Source of the DNA: G963708235 sp963708235
Lineage (GTDB): Bacteria > Actinomycetota > Acidimicrobiia > Spongiisociales > UBA5794
Direction: 5' to 3'
NCBI GenBank assembly: GCA_963708235.1
Contig: OY970200.1
Span: forward strand, 1,116,001 to 1,180,000
DNA: 64,000 bases
Shown one piece after another: positions 24,260 to 34,714 of this stretch. The notes below the pieces were generated by a model. The model made no database searches. It was not told the origin of the DNA and saw only the letters and a list, made by a program, of their open reading frames with translations. A program made the translations under genes and the position numbers. How positions within the stretch are numbered: position 1 is the stretch's first letter; the number at the start of each line of letters is the position of its first letter.

Positions 24260-25840
24260 ATGATGGACGAACTGTCCAAACGCTCAGCTCAGCTCGAGCA
24301 GGCCCTGTTCGAGATGCGGCGAGTCGTCGTAGGTCAGAACCGGGTCCTGGAACGTCTGATGGTGGCGCTGCTCGCCGGTGGTCACACCCTGCTCGAAGGG
24401 GTACCCGGTCTGGGCAAGACGCTGACGCTGTCGACGATGGCCCGGGTCATGGGCGGCTCGTTCTCGCGGATCCAGTTCACCCCTGATCTGCTCCCCAGCG
24501 ACATCACCGGGACCCGGATCTTCCGTGCCTCCCAGGAGCGGTTCGATGTCGAACTGGGACCGGTCCTCGCCAACTTCGTGCTCGCCGACGAGATCAACCG
24601 GGCACCCGCCAAGGTCCAGTCGGCGATGCTCGAGGTGATGGCCGAGCACCAGGTCACCATCGGTGATCAGACCTTCCCCGCCCCGGAACCCTTCCTGGTG
24701 ATGGCGACGCAGAACCCGATCGAGTCCGAGGGCGTCTACCCGCTCCCGGAGGCGCAGCGGGACCGGTTCATGATGAGGGTCCCGGTCGGCTACCCCGATA
24801 TCGACGAGGAGCGGGAAATCGTCCATCGCATGGATGTGGTGGCAGGCGAGGCCGCCCCGATCCTCGATCCGGACGATGTGGTGGCGATGCAGCGCACCGC
24901 CAGGTCGATCTTCGTCGACCAACAGGTCATCGACTACGCCCTTCGGATCGTCACCGCCACCCGCCGTCCCCACGATGTCGGGATGGGCCAGATCGACGGG
25001 CTGATCGAGTACGGTGCCAGCCCCCGCGCCAGCATTGCGTTGATCCGTGGCGCCAAGGCCATGGCACTGTTGCGAGGCCGCAGCTACGCCCTGCCCCAGG
25101 ATGTGTACGAGATCGCCTACGACGTGCTCAACCACCGTCTGGTTCTGACCTATGCGGCGCTCGCCGATGGAGTCACCGTCGACGACGTGCTGGTGGAGCT
25201 GCTCTCCAAGCTCCCCGCACCGCGGATCAATGTCAGCGAGGGTCACGACCGCTCAGCCTGGTCGGCGCCGGTCCCCACACGACCCGGGCGGGTCGAGCCC
25301 GGAGGTCCACCGATCCCGGCCGAGCCGACCGTCCCGCATCTTCCCACGGTGCCGCCCGAGGCTCCACCGATCGCCCCTCCCGACGCATCTCCGGGCGCCC
25401 TGCACACAGCGCAACAGTTGCCCGAAACCGTCGCCGCTCCCGAGGAATATCCCGCCCCAGCCGAACCGGTGATGGGTGAACCGGTGGTCGGTGAACCGGT
25501 GATCGTCGAGGAGCCCGGGCGGACCGAAGCGCCGCCGACCACCGGGTATGCCGTCTCTGGCGACGAACCGGTGTCTGCGGACGAACGGGTCTCTGGCGAC
25601 GAACGCGTCGACGCTCCGGAACCGGGCGTCATCGAGGCGACCGAGGCCGTTGCGGACCCGGCGGCGCTGGTGCACGACGGGCACGCTCCGTCCCGGGTGC
25701 CCACCCCCGACGGTCCGGTGTTCCCCGAACCGACCGGCGGCCCGAGGAACTCGACCGCCAAGACCACGCTCGAGCACCCGGTGATCGGCGATACCTCTGC
25801 GCACCCGCGCCCGGACCGTGAGCCCGGTTCTCCCTCGTGA
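24260..25840 (+). CDS. MoxR-family AAA+ ATPase with long acidic Pro-rich tail
   Basis: The first ~325 of 526 residues form a MoxR ATPase: Walker A GVPGLGKT (about 47-54), Walker B ANFVLADEINRAP, sensor 1 ATQNPIESEGVYPLPEAQRDRF and a C-terminal lid domain ending LPAPRINV. The remaining ~200 residues are a low-complexity Pro/Glu/Val tail with short repeats (GEPV, DERVSG), unusual for MoxR proteins, which are normally about 320-350 residues. MoxR ATPases act as chaperones with VWA-domain partners, and here the DUF58 and VWA genes follow in the same operon. The tail might tether partners; that is inference. Confidence 0.92.
   Translation: MMDELSKRSAQLEQALFEMRRVVVGQNRVLERLMVALLAGGHTLLEGVPGLGKTLTLSTMARVMGGSFSRIQFTPDLLPSDITGTRIFRASQERFDVELGPVLANFVLADEINRAPAKVQSAMLEVMAEHQVTIGDQTFPAPEPFLVMATQNPIESEGVYPLPEAQRDRFMMRVPVGYPDIDEEREIVHRMDVVAGEAAPILDPDDVVAMQRTARSIFVDQQVIDYALRIVTATRRPHDVGMGQIDGLIEYGASPRASIALIRGAKAMALLRGRSYALPQDVYEIAYDVLNHRLVLTYAALADGVTVDDVLVELLSKLPAPRINVSEGHDRSAWSAPVPTRPGRVEPGGPPIPAEPTVPHLPTVPPEAPPIAPPDASPGALHTAQQLPETVAAPEEYPAPAEPVMGEPVVGEPVIVEEPGRTEAPPTTGYAVSGDEPVSADERVSGDERVDAPEPGVIEATEAVADPAALVHDGHAPSRVPTPDGPVFPEPTGGPRNSTAKTTLEHPVIGDTSAHPRPDREPGSPS
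25463..25507 (+). repeat. 15-bp in-frame repeats in the moxR tail
   Basis: Three units beginning GAACCGGTG (15-bp period) encode EPVMG, EPVVG, EPVIV. A second, more diverged array of 18-bp units beginning GACGAAC follows at about 25561-25614 (DEPVSA, DERVSG, DERVDA). Confidence 0.75.
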
Positions 25841-26733
25841 TCGGGGTCACCCAGCAGACCGCATTGCGCGGGCTCGAACTTGTCGTGATGCAACGCCTCG
25901 ACGGCATCCTCCAGGGCGACTACCGGGGTTTGCTCCCCGGGCATGGATTCGACCGGGGTGAGGCGCGGATCTACGAACCGGGTGACGATGTTCGCCGGAT
26001 CGACTGGAACGTCACCGCCCGCACCGCCGAGCCCCATGTCCGCGACACGATCGCCGACCGCGAACTCGAGACCACGCTGGTGGTCGATCTCAGCGCCTCG
26101 ATGTCGTTCGGAACCGCCCTGATGGAGAAACGCGACACGGCGATCGCCGCCGCCGCCGCCGTGGGCTTTCTGGTGTCGCGCGGGGGCAACCGGATCGGAG
26201 GGATGCTCGCCACCGGCGACGGGGTCGACTGGTCCCCGCACCGCTCGGGTCGTGGCCATCTCTTTGCGGTGCTGGGCAAACTCTCCTCGGTGGGACGTGA
26301 CACCGGGGTCACCGATCTGGCCAGTGTGTTGCGGAGCGCCGAGCGGTTGGCCGGTCGGCGTGGGCTGGTGACCGTCATCTCCGACTACCTCGATCCCGGA
26401 CCGTGGGACAAAGCGATGCGGGCTCTGGCGCAACGCCACGACGTGCTGGCGATCGAGGTCACCGATCCGCGGGAGATGGCGCTGCCCGATGTGGGGCTGA
26501 TCACCGTGGTCGACCCCGAGACCGGTCGCCGCCGCCACCTCGACACCTCTTCGGCGGGGTTCCGCCGTGACTACGCCGCTGCCGCTGCCGCCCAGCGCGA
26601 GGAGGTTCGGCGCAAGCTGGCGGTCGCCGGGACGGATCACCTGCGTCTGCAGACCGACCGGGACTGGCTCGCCGACCTCGTCCACCATGTGGTTCGTCGC
26701 CGCACCGGACACACCACCGGGAGACGTCCGTGA
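25837..26733 (+). CDS. DUF58 domain protein, MoxR partner
   Basis: The 298-residue protein has the DUF58 hallmark YEPGDDVRRIDWNVTART near the N-terminus, followed by a VWA-like core with LVVDLSASMSFG (MIDAS-like DxSxS). It lacks the N-terminal membrane segments seen in some DUF58 proteins, so it is probably cytoplasmic. GTG 25837 overlaps the moxR stop (GTGA), and its own stop overlaps the VWA gene by 4 nt. MoxR-DUF58-VWA operons are widespread; the usual inference is chaperone-assisted maturation of an envelope or metal-dependent complex, but the client is not known. Confidence 0.9.
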   Translation: MIGVTQQTALRGLELVVMQRLDGILQGDYRGLLPGHGFDRGEARIYEPGDDVRRIDWNVTARTAEPHVRDTIADRELETTLVVDLSASMSFGTALMEKRDTAIAAAAAVGFLVSRGGNRIGGMLATGDGVDWSPHRSGRGHLFAVLGKLSSVGRDTGVTDLASVLRSAERLAGRRGLVTVISDYLDPGPWDKAMRALAQRHDVLAIEVTDPREMALPDVGLITVVDPETGRRRHLDTSSAGFRRDYAAAAAAQREEVRRKLAVAGTDHLRLQTDRDWLADLVHHVVRRRTGHTTGRRP

Positions 26734-27746
26734 GCTTTCTCGAACCGGCCCGGCTGGTCCTGTTGCTGGCGCCCGTGGCGCTGGCCATCGCCTACCTGGT
26801 GATGATGAGGCGACGAGAGATCTACGCCGTACGATTCACCAACCTCGAACTGCTCGACCAGGTTGCCCCCGATCGTCCGGGTTGGCGCCGTCACGCACCC
26901 GCCGTGGTATTGCTGACGGCGATGGTGGTACTCGCCCTTGCCGTGGCGCGGCCCGCCACGACGGTGCAGGTGCCGCGCGACGAGGCCACCGTGGTGCTGG
27001 CCATCGATGTGTCGCTGTCGATGGACGCCACCGATGTCGACCCCAATCGGATCGACGCCGCCAAGGAGGCGGCCCGAAGCTTCCTCGATCTGGCGCCGGA
27101 GGACCTCAAGGTCGGCATCGTCTCGTTCTCGGGGACCGCCCTTCCGATTCTGGCACCCACCACCGACCGGGCGGCGGCACTGCGTGCCATCGACAGTCTG
27201 CGGCTGGGGGAAGGGACGGCGATCGGCGAGGGGATCTACACCTCGGTCCGACTCATCGAGTCGACCGTGGTTCCCGACAATGGCGCCGGAACCGACAACG
27301 GGGGCATCCCCGACCTCCCCCCGACCGACACCCAGGATGGTGAGGGGGAGGAGGAGCCTCCGGCGGCGGCCGTGGTGGTGCTCTCCGACGGTGAGACCAC
27401 GATGGGGCGGCTCGATCTGGAAGCCGCCCAGGTGGCGGCCGATGGGGGGATCCCGGTCTCGACCATCTCATTCGGCACCGACGCCGGAGTCGTGACCATT
27501 CAAGGGGAAGTGATCCCGGTGCCGGCCAATGACGGTGCGCTGCGTGAGGTCGCCGATCTCACCGGCGGCGAGTTCTTCGAAGCGGCGTCGGCCTCGGAAC
27601 TCGAACAGATCCTCGACAACGTCGGTTCACAGGTGGGACTCGAGGATGAGGAGCGCGAGATCACCGACTGGTTCGCCGCCGCCGGCCTGATCCTGGTCCT
27701 GCTTGCCGCCGCCGGGTCGCTTGCCTGGTTCTCCAGGATTCCGTGA
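26730..27746 (+). CDS. VWA-domain membrane protein (BatA-like)
   Basis: The 338-residue protein has an N-terminal membrane pair (LVLLLAPVALAIAYLVMM and AVVLLTAMVVLALAVA, with RRREIYAVRFTNLELL between them) and a VWA domain with perfect MIDAS DVSLSMDATD at about residue 92. It ends in a membrane segment (LILVLLAAAGSLAWF). The extracytoplasmic VWA has an acidic insertion DTQDGEGEEEPP at about 200. The layout matches BatA/BatB proteins. GTG 26730 overlaps the DUF58 stop. It is the last gene of the MoxR operon. Confidence 0.92.
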   Translation: MSFLEPARLVLLLAPVALAIAYLVMMRRREIYAVRFTNLELLDQVAPDRPGWRRHAPAVVLLTAMVVLALAVARPATTVQVPRDEATVVLAIDVSLSMDATDVDPNRIDAAKEAARSFLDLAPEDLKVGIVSFSGTALPILAPTTDRAAALRAIDSLRLGEGTAIGEGIYTSVRLIESTVVPDNGAGTDNGGIPDLPPTDTQDGEGEEEPPAAAVVVLSDGETTMGRLDLEAAQVAADGGIPVSTISFGTDAGVVTIQGEVIPVPANDGALREVADLTGGEFFEAASASELEQILDNVGSQVGLEDEEREITDWFAAAGLILVLLAAAGSLAWFSRIP

Positions 27747-27787
27747 CCCGGCGACGGCAACCGGATGTGGATTGTCCGCAGCCGGTC

Positions 27788-28162
27788 TCAGGCGAGCAGT
27801 GCCGCCTTCTGACGGGAGAACTCCTCGTCGGTCAGGTGCCCGGAATCACGGAGTGACGCCAGCTTGGCGATCTCGTCGGCCGTCGAGACGCCGGCGGCGT
27901 CACGGATGTAGCTGCGTGCCGCTTCCTCACGCCGGGCCGCATCCGCCAGGGCCCGCTCGTTCATCGACTTGCCCCTGGCGATCAGGTACAGGAGGACGCC
28001 GAGCCAGGGCAGCACCACGATCAGGATCGCCCACAATGCCTTGCCGACCCCGGACAGGTCGTGGGAGCGGAAGATGTCGGCGATGACGCTGATGACCAGC
28101 CAGATCCAGGCGATGAACAGGAAGAACCAGAGCATTGACCAGAAGAGGTCGAAGAGGGGCAT
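27788..28162 (-). CDS. Small membrane protein with PLDc_N and SHOCT domains
   Basis: The 124-residue protein has two membrane segments (about residues 4-27 and 37-60) in a PLDc_N arrangement, with the loop IFRSHDLSGVGKALW, followed by a linker and a SHOCT motif at the C-terminus (IAKLASLRDSGHLTDEEFSRQKAALL). ATG 28162 (MPLFDLFWSM) is chosen over an upstream in-frame start at 28243, whose added residues are Arg-rich and unlike the family. SHOCT domains are short oligomerisation or targeting modules. The function is otherwise unknown. Confidence 0.85.
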   Translation of the reverse strand: MPLFDLFWSMLWFFLFIAWIWLVISVIADIFRSHDLSGVGKALWAILIVVLPWLGVLLYLIARGKSMNERALADAARREEAARSYIRDAAGVSTADEIAKLASLRDSGHLTDEEFSRQKAALLA

Positions 28163-28293
28163 GGGTTGTCTCGCTTTCTGCCATTGGGAACCACCGGCGT
28201 TGCGGGTCACGGTGACCGCACGCCGGCGGGTGGCGGTGCTCACCGTAGTTGGTTCGATCGCACCCTGTACCGCCGGACGAGTGGTGCAGTAGC

Positions 28294-28842
28294 ATGCGCC
28301 GCGTGGGGGAATCGTCGCTTCGTCGATGGCTACGCGTTCTGGGTGTCGGGCTGCTGCTGCTCGGTGCCGTGCTCTTCGTGCTCGTCGTCGGCGAACCGGT
28401 CGATGCCCATCCCACCGGTGATGCGGTGGTGGTGCATGCCGGCGGTGAGGGTGAGCGGCTGGATCGGGCCCTCGAACTGATCGCCGACGGGGCGGCGCCG
28501 GTGCTCGTCGTCATGTACGGCGATCATCCCGATTTCCCGCAGGCACCAGATCTCTGCGACACCGACGAGCCGGTGGTGGTGATCTGCCCCGCCCCCGAAC
28601 CGGTGTCCACCATCGGCGAGAGCCGTGCGCTCGCCGGGCTCGTCGAGGAGCACGGGTGGGAGACGGTCGTGATCGTCACCACCGACTACCACCTGCGCCG
28701 GGCGAAGTTCATCGACTCCCGCTGTACCGATGCCGAGATCCTCGGAGCCTCGGCATCACGATCGCTGTCTCCGACCGAGTGGATCGGCAATGTCGGCCAC
28801 GAGATGCTGGGTCTGGTTCAGGCGGCCCTGTTCACCTGTTGA
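28294..28842 (+). CDS. DUF218/YdcF-family membrane-anchored protein
   Basis: The 182-residue protein has a signal-anchor (VLGVGLLLLGAVLFVLVV) and a DUF218-type extracytoplasmic domain. DAVVVHAGGEGERLDRALEL corresponds to the first strand and acidic residues, and TIGESRALAGLVEE with VIVTTDYHLRRAKF matches the conserved E-A and S/T-x-x-H-x-R-R blocks. ElyC, SanA and YdcF relatives act in envelope polymer metabolism. It includes CDTDEPVVVICP, where two cysteines may pair. ATG 28294 (MRRVGESS) is preferred to an upstream in-frame ATG at 28249. It is convergent with aceA. Confidence 0.85.
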   Translation: MRRVGESSLRRWLRVLGVGLLLLGAVLFVLVVGEPVDAHPTGDAVVVHAGGEGERLDRALELIADGAAPVLVVMYGDHPDFPQAPDLCDTDEPVVVICPAPEPVSTIGESRALAGLVEEHGWETVVIVTTDYHLRRAKFIDSRCTDAEILGASASRSLSPTEWIGNVGHEMLGLVQAALFTC

Positions 28843-28853
28843 GGGCACCGGTT

Positions 28854-28881
28854 GACGGGCCCCAGTCGACGGGCCCCAGTC
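28854..28881. repeat. 14-bp direct repeat between convergent genes
   Basis: GACGGGCCCCAGTC occurs twice head-to-tail between the ydcF-like gene and aceA. Each copy contains the palindrome GGGCCC. A terminator role is possible, but no clear stem with a T-run was found. Confidence 0.7.
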
Positions 28882-28890
28882 GACGGTCGG

Positions 28891-30168
28891 TCAGAACTGC
28901 TGTTGTTCGGTCGAGCCTTCCAGGGCGAGCGTCGAGGCCGACCCCCCGGAGATGACGGTGGCGATGTCGTCGAAGTATCCGGCCCCGACCTCCCGCTGAT
29001 GCCGGGTGGCGGTGTACCCGGCGGGCTCCATGGCGAACTCCTGCTCCTGAAGCGCAACGTAGGCCGTCATCCCCTCGGCGGCGTATCCCCGCGCCAGATC
29101 GAACATCGCCGCATTGAGCGCATGGAAGCCGGCCAGCGTGATGAACTGGAAGCGGTACCCCATCTTCCCGAGTTCTTTCTGATACCGGGCGATGGTGGCA
29201 TCGTCGAGATGCTTCTTCCAGTTGAACGAGGGTGAGCAGTTGTACGCGAGGAGCTTGCCGGGGAACGATTCGTGGATGGCGGCGGCGAACCGTTCCGCCT
29301 CGTCGAGATCCGGTGTGCCGGTCTCGCACCAGATCAGGTCGGCATAGGGGGCGTAGGCCAGCCCGCGGCTGATAGCGGTGTCGATGCCGTTGCGGACATT
29401 GAAGAACCCCTCGGCGGTGCGTTCGCCGGTGGTGAAGCGGCGGTCGTTCTCGTCGATGTCGCTGGTCAGCAGCGTCGCCGCCAGCGAGTCGGTGCGGGCG
29501 ATGACCAGGGTGGGCACCCCGGCGACATCGGCGGCGAGCCGGGCCGCCTTCAAGGTCCGGACATGTTGGCTGGTCGGGACCAGCACCTTGCCGCCCATGT
29601 GACCGCATTTCTTCTCCGAGGCGAGCTGGTCCTCCAGGTGCACCGCTGCAGCACCGGCCTCGATGTATCCCCGGGTCAACTCGTAGACGTTGAGCGCACC
29701 ACCGAAGCCCGCCTCGGCGTCGGCGACGATCGGAAGCAGATGGTCGGCGTCGTCGTCGCCCTCCGCCCAGGCGATCTGGTCGGCGCGCTGGAGCGCATTG
29801 TTGAGCCGTCGCACCAGGGCGGGACCGCTGGTGGCCGGGTAGAGCGACTGGTCCGGATAGACCTGGCCCGCCTCGTTGGCATCTCCGGCGACCTGCCAAC
29901 CCGACAGATAGATGGCCTCCAACCCTGCCTTGGCCATCTGGACGGCCTGTCCACCGCTGAGCGCCCCGAGCGCATGGACGTAGTCGCGCTCGGCGAGCAG
30001 CGCCCACAGACGCTCGGCCCCCAGTCTCGCCAACGTGTACTCGACGGGTCGTGGACCCTGGAGTCGGACCACGTCCTCGGCGGTGTGGTCGCGGGTGACG
30101 TCGGCCCACCGCGGGTTGGTGGCCCAATCGGCGGCGATGTCGCTGGCCCGGGTCGCTCGGTCGGTCAT
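28891..30168 (-). CDS. aceA: Isocitrate lyase
   Basis: The protein has 425 residues from ATG 30168. It contains the signature catalytic loop KKCGHMGG, the substrate-binding YLSGWQVAGDAN, metal-binding IVADAEAGFGG and IARTDS, and the C-terminal lid region around NCSPSFNWKK. It splits isocitrate into glyoxylate and succinate. ATG 30168 is preferred because AAGGAG (30183-30178) lies 9 nt upstream; an upstream ATG at 30195 would add nine residues. The gene is 56 nt downstream of aceB on the same strand, so the two glyoxylate-bypass genes probably form an operon. Confidence 0.96.
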   Translation of the reverse strand: MTDRATRASDIAADWATNPRWADVTRDHTAEDVVRLQGPRPVEYTLARLGAERLWALLAERDYVHALGALSGGQAVQMAKAGLEAIYLSGWQVAGDANEAGQVYPDQSLYPATSGPALVRRLNNALQRADQIAWAEGDDDADHLLPIVADAEAGFGGALNVYELTRGYIEAGAAAVHLEDQLASEKKCGHMGGKVLVPTSQHVRTLKAARLAADVAGVPTLVIARTDSLAATLLTSDIDENDRRFTTGERTAEGFFNVRNGIDTAISRGLAYAPYADLIWCETGTPDLDEAERFAAAIHESFPGKLLAYNCSPSFNWKKHLDDATIARYQKELGKMGYRFQFITLAGFHALNAAMFDLARGYAAEGMTAYVALQEQEFAMEPAGYTATRHQREVGAGYFDDIATVISGGSASTLALEGSTEQQQF

Positions 30169-30224
30169 CTCAGGTGCTCCTTGTGGTTCGATCATGACGG
30201 TTGGTGGCCGAGGCTGTCCTCGTC

Positions 30225-31862
<1,638 letters not shown>

Positions 31863-31928
31863 GGTCCTGGTCCTCCCGGTTCGGATCCGTGTAGCGCTCT
31901 TCCTTGAGCGTCGCCAGGGACGTCCCGG

Positions 31929-31938
31929 TTTGCAAGGT
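31929..31938 (-). promoter_or_regulatory. Candidate RamB box between aceB and ramB
   Basis: On the minus strand the sequence reads ACCTTGCAAA, which differs at one position from the ACTTTGCAAA core described for RamB in Corynebacterium. It lies 67 nt before the aceB start and about 90 nt before the ramB start, so it could act on both promoters. Confidence 0.45.
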
Positions 31939-32027
31939 GTGATCGCGCGAATATCATGCGAACTTCACAGGACGAGGGGGGATATGGGTTCTTTCGTGAC
32001 AATTCGTGCAGTTATGACGGTTCGGCG

Positions 32028-33470
32028 ATGAGTGGCACCGATGTGGATCCGCTGGTGCTGGGGCAGCGGATCCGGCACATGCGTCGCCGGCGGGGGTGGA
32101 CGCTCGACGACCTCGGAAGCCGTGTCGGAAAGGCGGCTCCCTACCTGTCGATGCTGGAGAACGGCAAGCGGGAGCCGAGGATCGGGCTGGTCAACGCCAT
32201 CGCCGCCGCCCTCGATGTTCCGGCCGCCTCGCTGCTCGACACCGAACCGCCGTCGCGTCGTGCCGCCCTGGAGATCGCCCTGGAACGGGCCCAGGACGAT
32301 CCGTTGTACCGGGACCTCCACCTTCCCCAGCTCAAGCCGACCGCCAGGATGTCGGATGCGGTGTTGGAGCATCTGGTGGCGTTGTACCGCGAGCTCAAGG
32401 GTCGGGCCCATTCCACCGTGGTCACCCGGGAGGAGGCGCGTATCGCCAACACGACGCTTCGCGACGAGATGGCCGAACGGGGCAACTACTTCGGGGAGAT
32501 CGAGGAGGTGGCCCGCAGCGCCATCGCCTCGGTCGGCTACGCCGGTCGGGGGGCGCTCACCGAGGGCGATATCCGCGAGCTGGCGGCACATTTCGGGTTC
32601 ACCCTGCACCGGTCGCAGCAGGTACCCACCTCGGTCAGATCGGTGACGGATCTGCGGCACCGACGCATCTACGTCCCACAGCGTGATTCGCTGTCGACAC
32701 GGGGAGCGAGATCGGTGGTGATGCAGACACTCGGTCATTTCGCACTCGACCATCGCGACCCGACCGGTTTCGCCGATTTCCTGCGGCAGCGGGTGGAGGC
32801 CAACTATTTCGCCGGTGCGGTGCTGCTTCCCGAAGTCATGGCCCGACCGTTCATCGAGGAGGCCAAGAAGGAGCGCGATCTGTCGATCGAGGATCTGCGT
32901 GACGCCTTCTACGTCTCGTACGAGATGGCCGCACACCGCTTCACCAACCTCGCCACCGAGTATCTCGGTCTGTCGGTGCATTTCGTGCGGTCCGACGAGC
33001 GGGGGATCATCTGGAAGGCCTACGAGACCAACGGGGTCCCGTTCCCCCGCAACTCGGTGGGCGCCATCGAGGGTCAGCGGCTCTGTCGTGAATGGGGTAC
33101 CCGCCAGGCGTTCCATTCCGAGGACAAGTTCTCGATGCACTACCAGTACACCGACACCTCGGTGGGGAGTTTCTGGTGTGGCACCCATGTCGAGGCGGGC
33201 CACGAACCCCTCGCCGCCATCACCGTCGGGGTCCGCTTCGACGACGCCAAGTTCTTCCGTGGCCGCCAGACCGACCGTCACTCGGTGTCGCGATGCCCGG
33301 GAGAGGGATGCTGCCGCAGTCCTTCCGGCGATCTGGCATCCCGGTGGGACGGATGGGCCTGGCCGTCGGTGCGGCCCAACAGCCATGTCCTGGCGGCGAT
33401 GCCGGTGGAGACGATTCCCGGGGTCGACCTGACCGAGATCTATGAGTTTCTCGACGGTCAGGCTCCATGA
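32028..33470 (+). CDS. ramB: RamB-like XRE regulator of glyoxylate/acetate metabolism
   Basis: The 480-residue regulator has an N-terminal XRE helix-turn-helix (LGQRIRHMRRRRGWTLDDLG, then PYLSMLENGKREP), a long middle region with an IrrE/ImmA-like segment (VVMQTLGHFALDH, degenerate relative to HExxH) and a C-terminal Cys-rich short-chain-fatty-acid regulator domain (SRCPGEGCCRSPSG). This is the ScfR/RamB/PrpR layout. In Corynebacterium and Mycobacterium, RamB controls aceA/aceB, which lie immediately divergent here. ATG 32028 (MSGTDVDP) is used; an upstream ATG at 31956 would add an atypical 24-residue extension. Confidence 0.88.
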   Translation: MSGTDVDPLVLGQRIRHMRRRRGWTLDDLGSRVGKAAPYLSMLENGKREPRIGLVNAIAAALDVPAASLLDTEPPSRRAALEIALERAQDDPLYRDLHLPQLKPTARMSDAVLEHLVALYRELKGRAHSTVVTREEARIANTTLRDEMAERGNYFGEIEEVARSAIASVGYAGRGALTEGDIRELAAHFGFTLHRSQQVPTSVRSVTDLRHRRIYVPQRDSLSTRGARSVVMQTLGHFALDHRDPTGFADFLRQRVEANYFAGAVLLPEVMARPFIEEAKKERDLSIEDLRDAFYVSYEMAAHRFTNLATEYLGLSVHFVRSDERGIIWKAYETNGVPFPRNSVGAIEGQRLCREWGTRQAFHSEDKFSMHYQYTDTSVGSFWCGTHVEAGHEPLAAITVGVRFDDAKFFRGRQTDRHSVSRCPGEGCCRSPSGDLASRWDGWAWPSVRPNSHVLAAMPVETIPGVDLTEIYEFLDGQAP

Positions 33471-33544
33471 CGGGCCGGCGGTTGTGGGAACCAATCGACC
33501 GGGTAGGTGGTTGCACCCGATGAGTACCGAACGGAGGATCTGAG

Positions 33545-33955
33545 ATGACCGATACGGACAAGACCGACCAGGCCGAGCTCGAGAAGCGCCTCACGCCGCT
33601 GCAGTACCGCGTCACGCAGCAGGCCGGCACCGAGCAGGCCTTCACCGGGGAGTACTGGGACACCAAGACCGCCGGCACCTACCACTGTGTGGTGTGCGAC
33701 ACCCCGCTGTTCGACAGCGAGACCAAGTACGACTCGGGGTCGGGGTGGCCGAGCTTCTATCAGCCGGTTGCGCCCGACGTGGTGGATACCAAGCGGGACT
33801 TCAAGCTGCTGATGCCCCGTACCGAGGCGGTGTGCTCTACCTGTGGCGCCCACCTCGGACATGTGTTCCCGGACGGGCCGCGGCCCACCGGCGACCGCTA
33901 CTGCATGAACTCGGCGTCGCTCAGGTTGGAGCCCGCCGGGTCCGACACCGAGTAG
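33545..33955 (+). CDS. msrB: Peptide-methionine (R)-S-oxide reductase
   Basis: The 136-residue enzyme reduces methionine-R-sulfoxide in proteins. Two zinc CxxC motifs are present (CVVC and CSTC), together with the family block SGSGWPSFYQP and the catalytic Cys in RYCMNSASL. The length is normal for a single-domain MsrB. GGAGGAT (33534-33540) precedes ATG 33545 by 4 nt. It lies after ramB with a 74-nt gap and is convergent with an ABC exporter on the minus strand. Confidence 0.96.
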   Translation: MTDTDKTDQAELEKRLTPLQYRVTQQAGTEQAFTGEYWDTKTAGTYHCVVCDTPLFDSETKYDSGSGWPSFYQPVAPDVVDTKRDFKLLMPRTEAVCSTCGAHLGHVFPDGPRPTGDRYCMNSASLRLEPAGSDTE

Positions 33956-33964
33956 CCGGTTCGC

Positions 33965-34714
33965 TCAGAGTTGGCGATGGTCTGCCATGCGGTAGGCCAT
34001 CGCCACCAGCGCTGCGGTGAGGACCGTGGTCACGACGGTCGCCTGGAGGTAGTCGCCCCAGCCCGCCGTGCCGCGCACCAGGCTGTCGGTGGCGCCGAGC
34101 AGGTGACTGGGGAGCCGTGTCCCCACTGTTTCGAACAGCCCGAGCAGCGGCAGTCCCAGCATCACCACCACCGAGGTGGCCACCGTCGCCAGGGTGGCGC
34201 CCGTCCGACTCCCGACGGCGGCAACCAGGGCGACGACAAAGGCGACATAGACCAGGGTGTACCCGGTACCGATCGCCAGGGGACCCAGCGGAACCGGTCC
34301 CAGCAGCACCACCGTCTCGTACCAGGCGGCGGCGGTGCCGACGATGACGGCTGCGGCGACTGCGGCGGTCGACATCACCATCCGGGGCCAGAGTAGGCGC
34401 CGAATCGATCGCACCCGGGTGCGGAGAAAGATCGACATCTCGGGAATGGCATCGAGTACGAGCGCCCCCGAGATGACGATCACGGCGACCAGCATTCCGA
34501 TCTGGTTGGCGTTGGCCGTGTACTGGGTGAGACCGTCGGCGGGCACGACCTCGGGAAGGTCGAGCACGATCCCACCGCCGAACCGCTCGACGAGTTCGGG
34601 GAGGTAGGCGGCGGACAGCGGACCGGTGAGCCCGAAGAAGAGATAGACGAACACCAGCGCCACCAACCTCCGGGAACGGACGAGTCTCAACCACTCGAGA
34701 CGCCACAGCGTCAT
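33965..34714 (-). CDS. ABC-2 type permease
   Basis: The 249-residue protein has six hydrophobic segments: one after MTLWRLEWLRLVRSRR, another at NQIGMLVAVIVISGALVLDAI, and four in the second half. FLRTRVRSIRRLLWPRM is the cytoplasmic loop that contacts the ATPase. Its start overlaps the stop of the ATPase gene by 4 nt. It is half of a compact two-gene exporter. The cargo is unknown. Confidence 0.85.
   Translation of the reverse strand: MTLWRLEWLRLVRSRRLVALVFVYLFFGLTGPLSAAYLPELVERFGGGIVLDLPEVVPADGLTQYTANANQIGMLVAVIVISGALVLDAIPEMSIFLRTRVRSIRRLLWPRMVMSTAAVAAAVIVGTAAAWYETVVLLGPVPLGPLAIGTGYTLVYVAFVVALVAAVGSRTGATLATVATSVVVMLGLPLLGLFETVGTRLPSHLLGATDSLVRGTAGWGDYLQATVVTTVLTAALVAMAYRMADHRQL

Noticed and set aside
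32701..32770. HExxH metallopeptidase site in the RamB-like regulator
   Set aside because: The matching segment reads QTLGHFALDH, so the zinc motif of IrrE/ImmA is not preserved and protease activity is not claimed.
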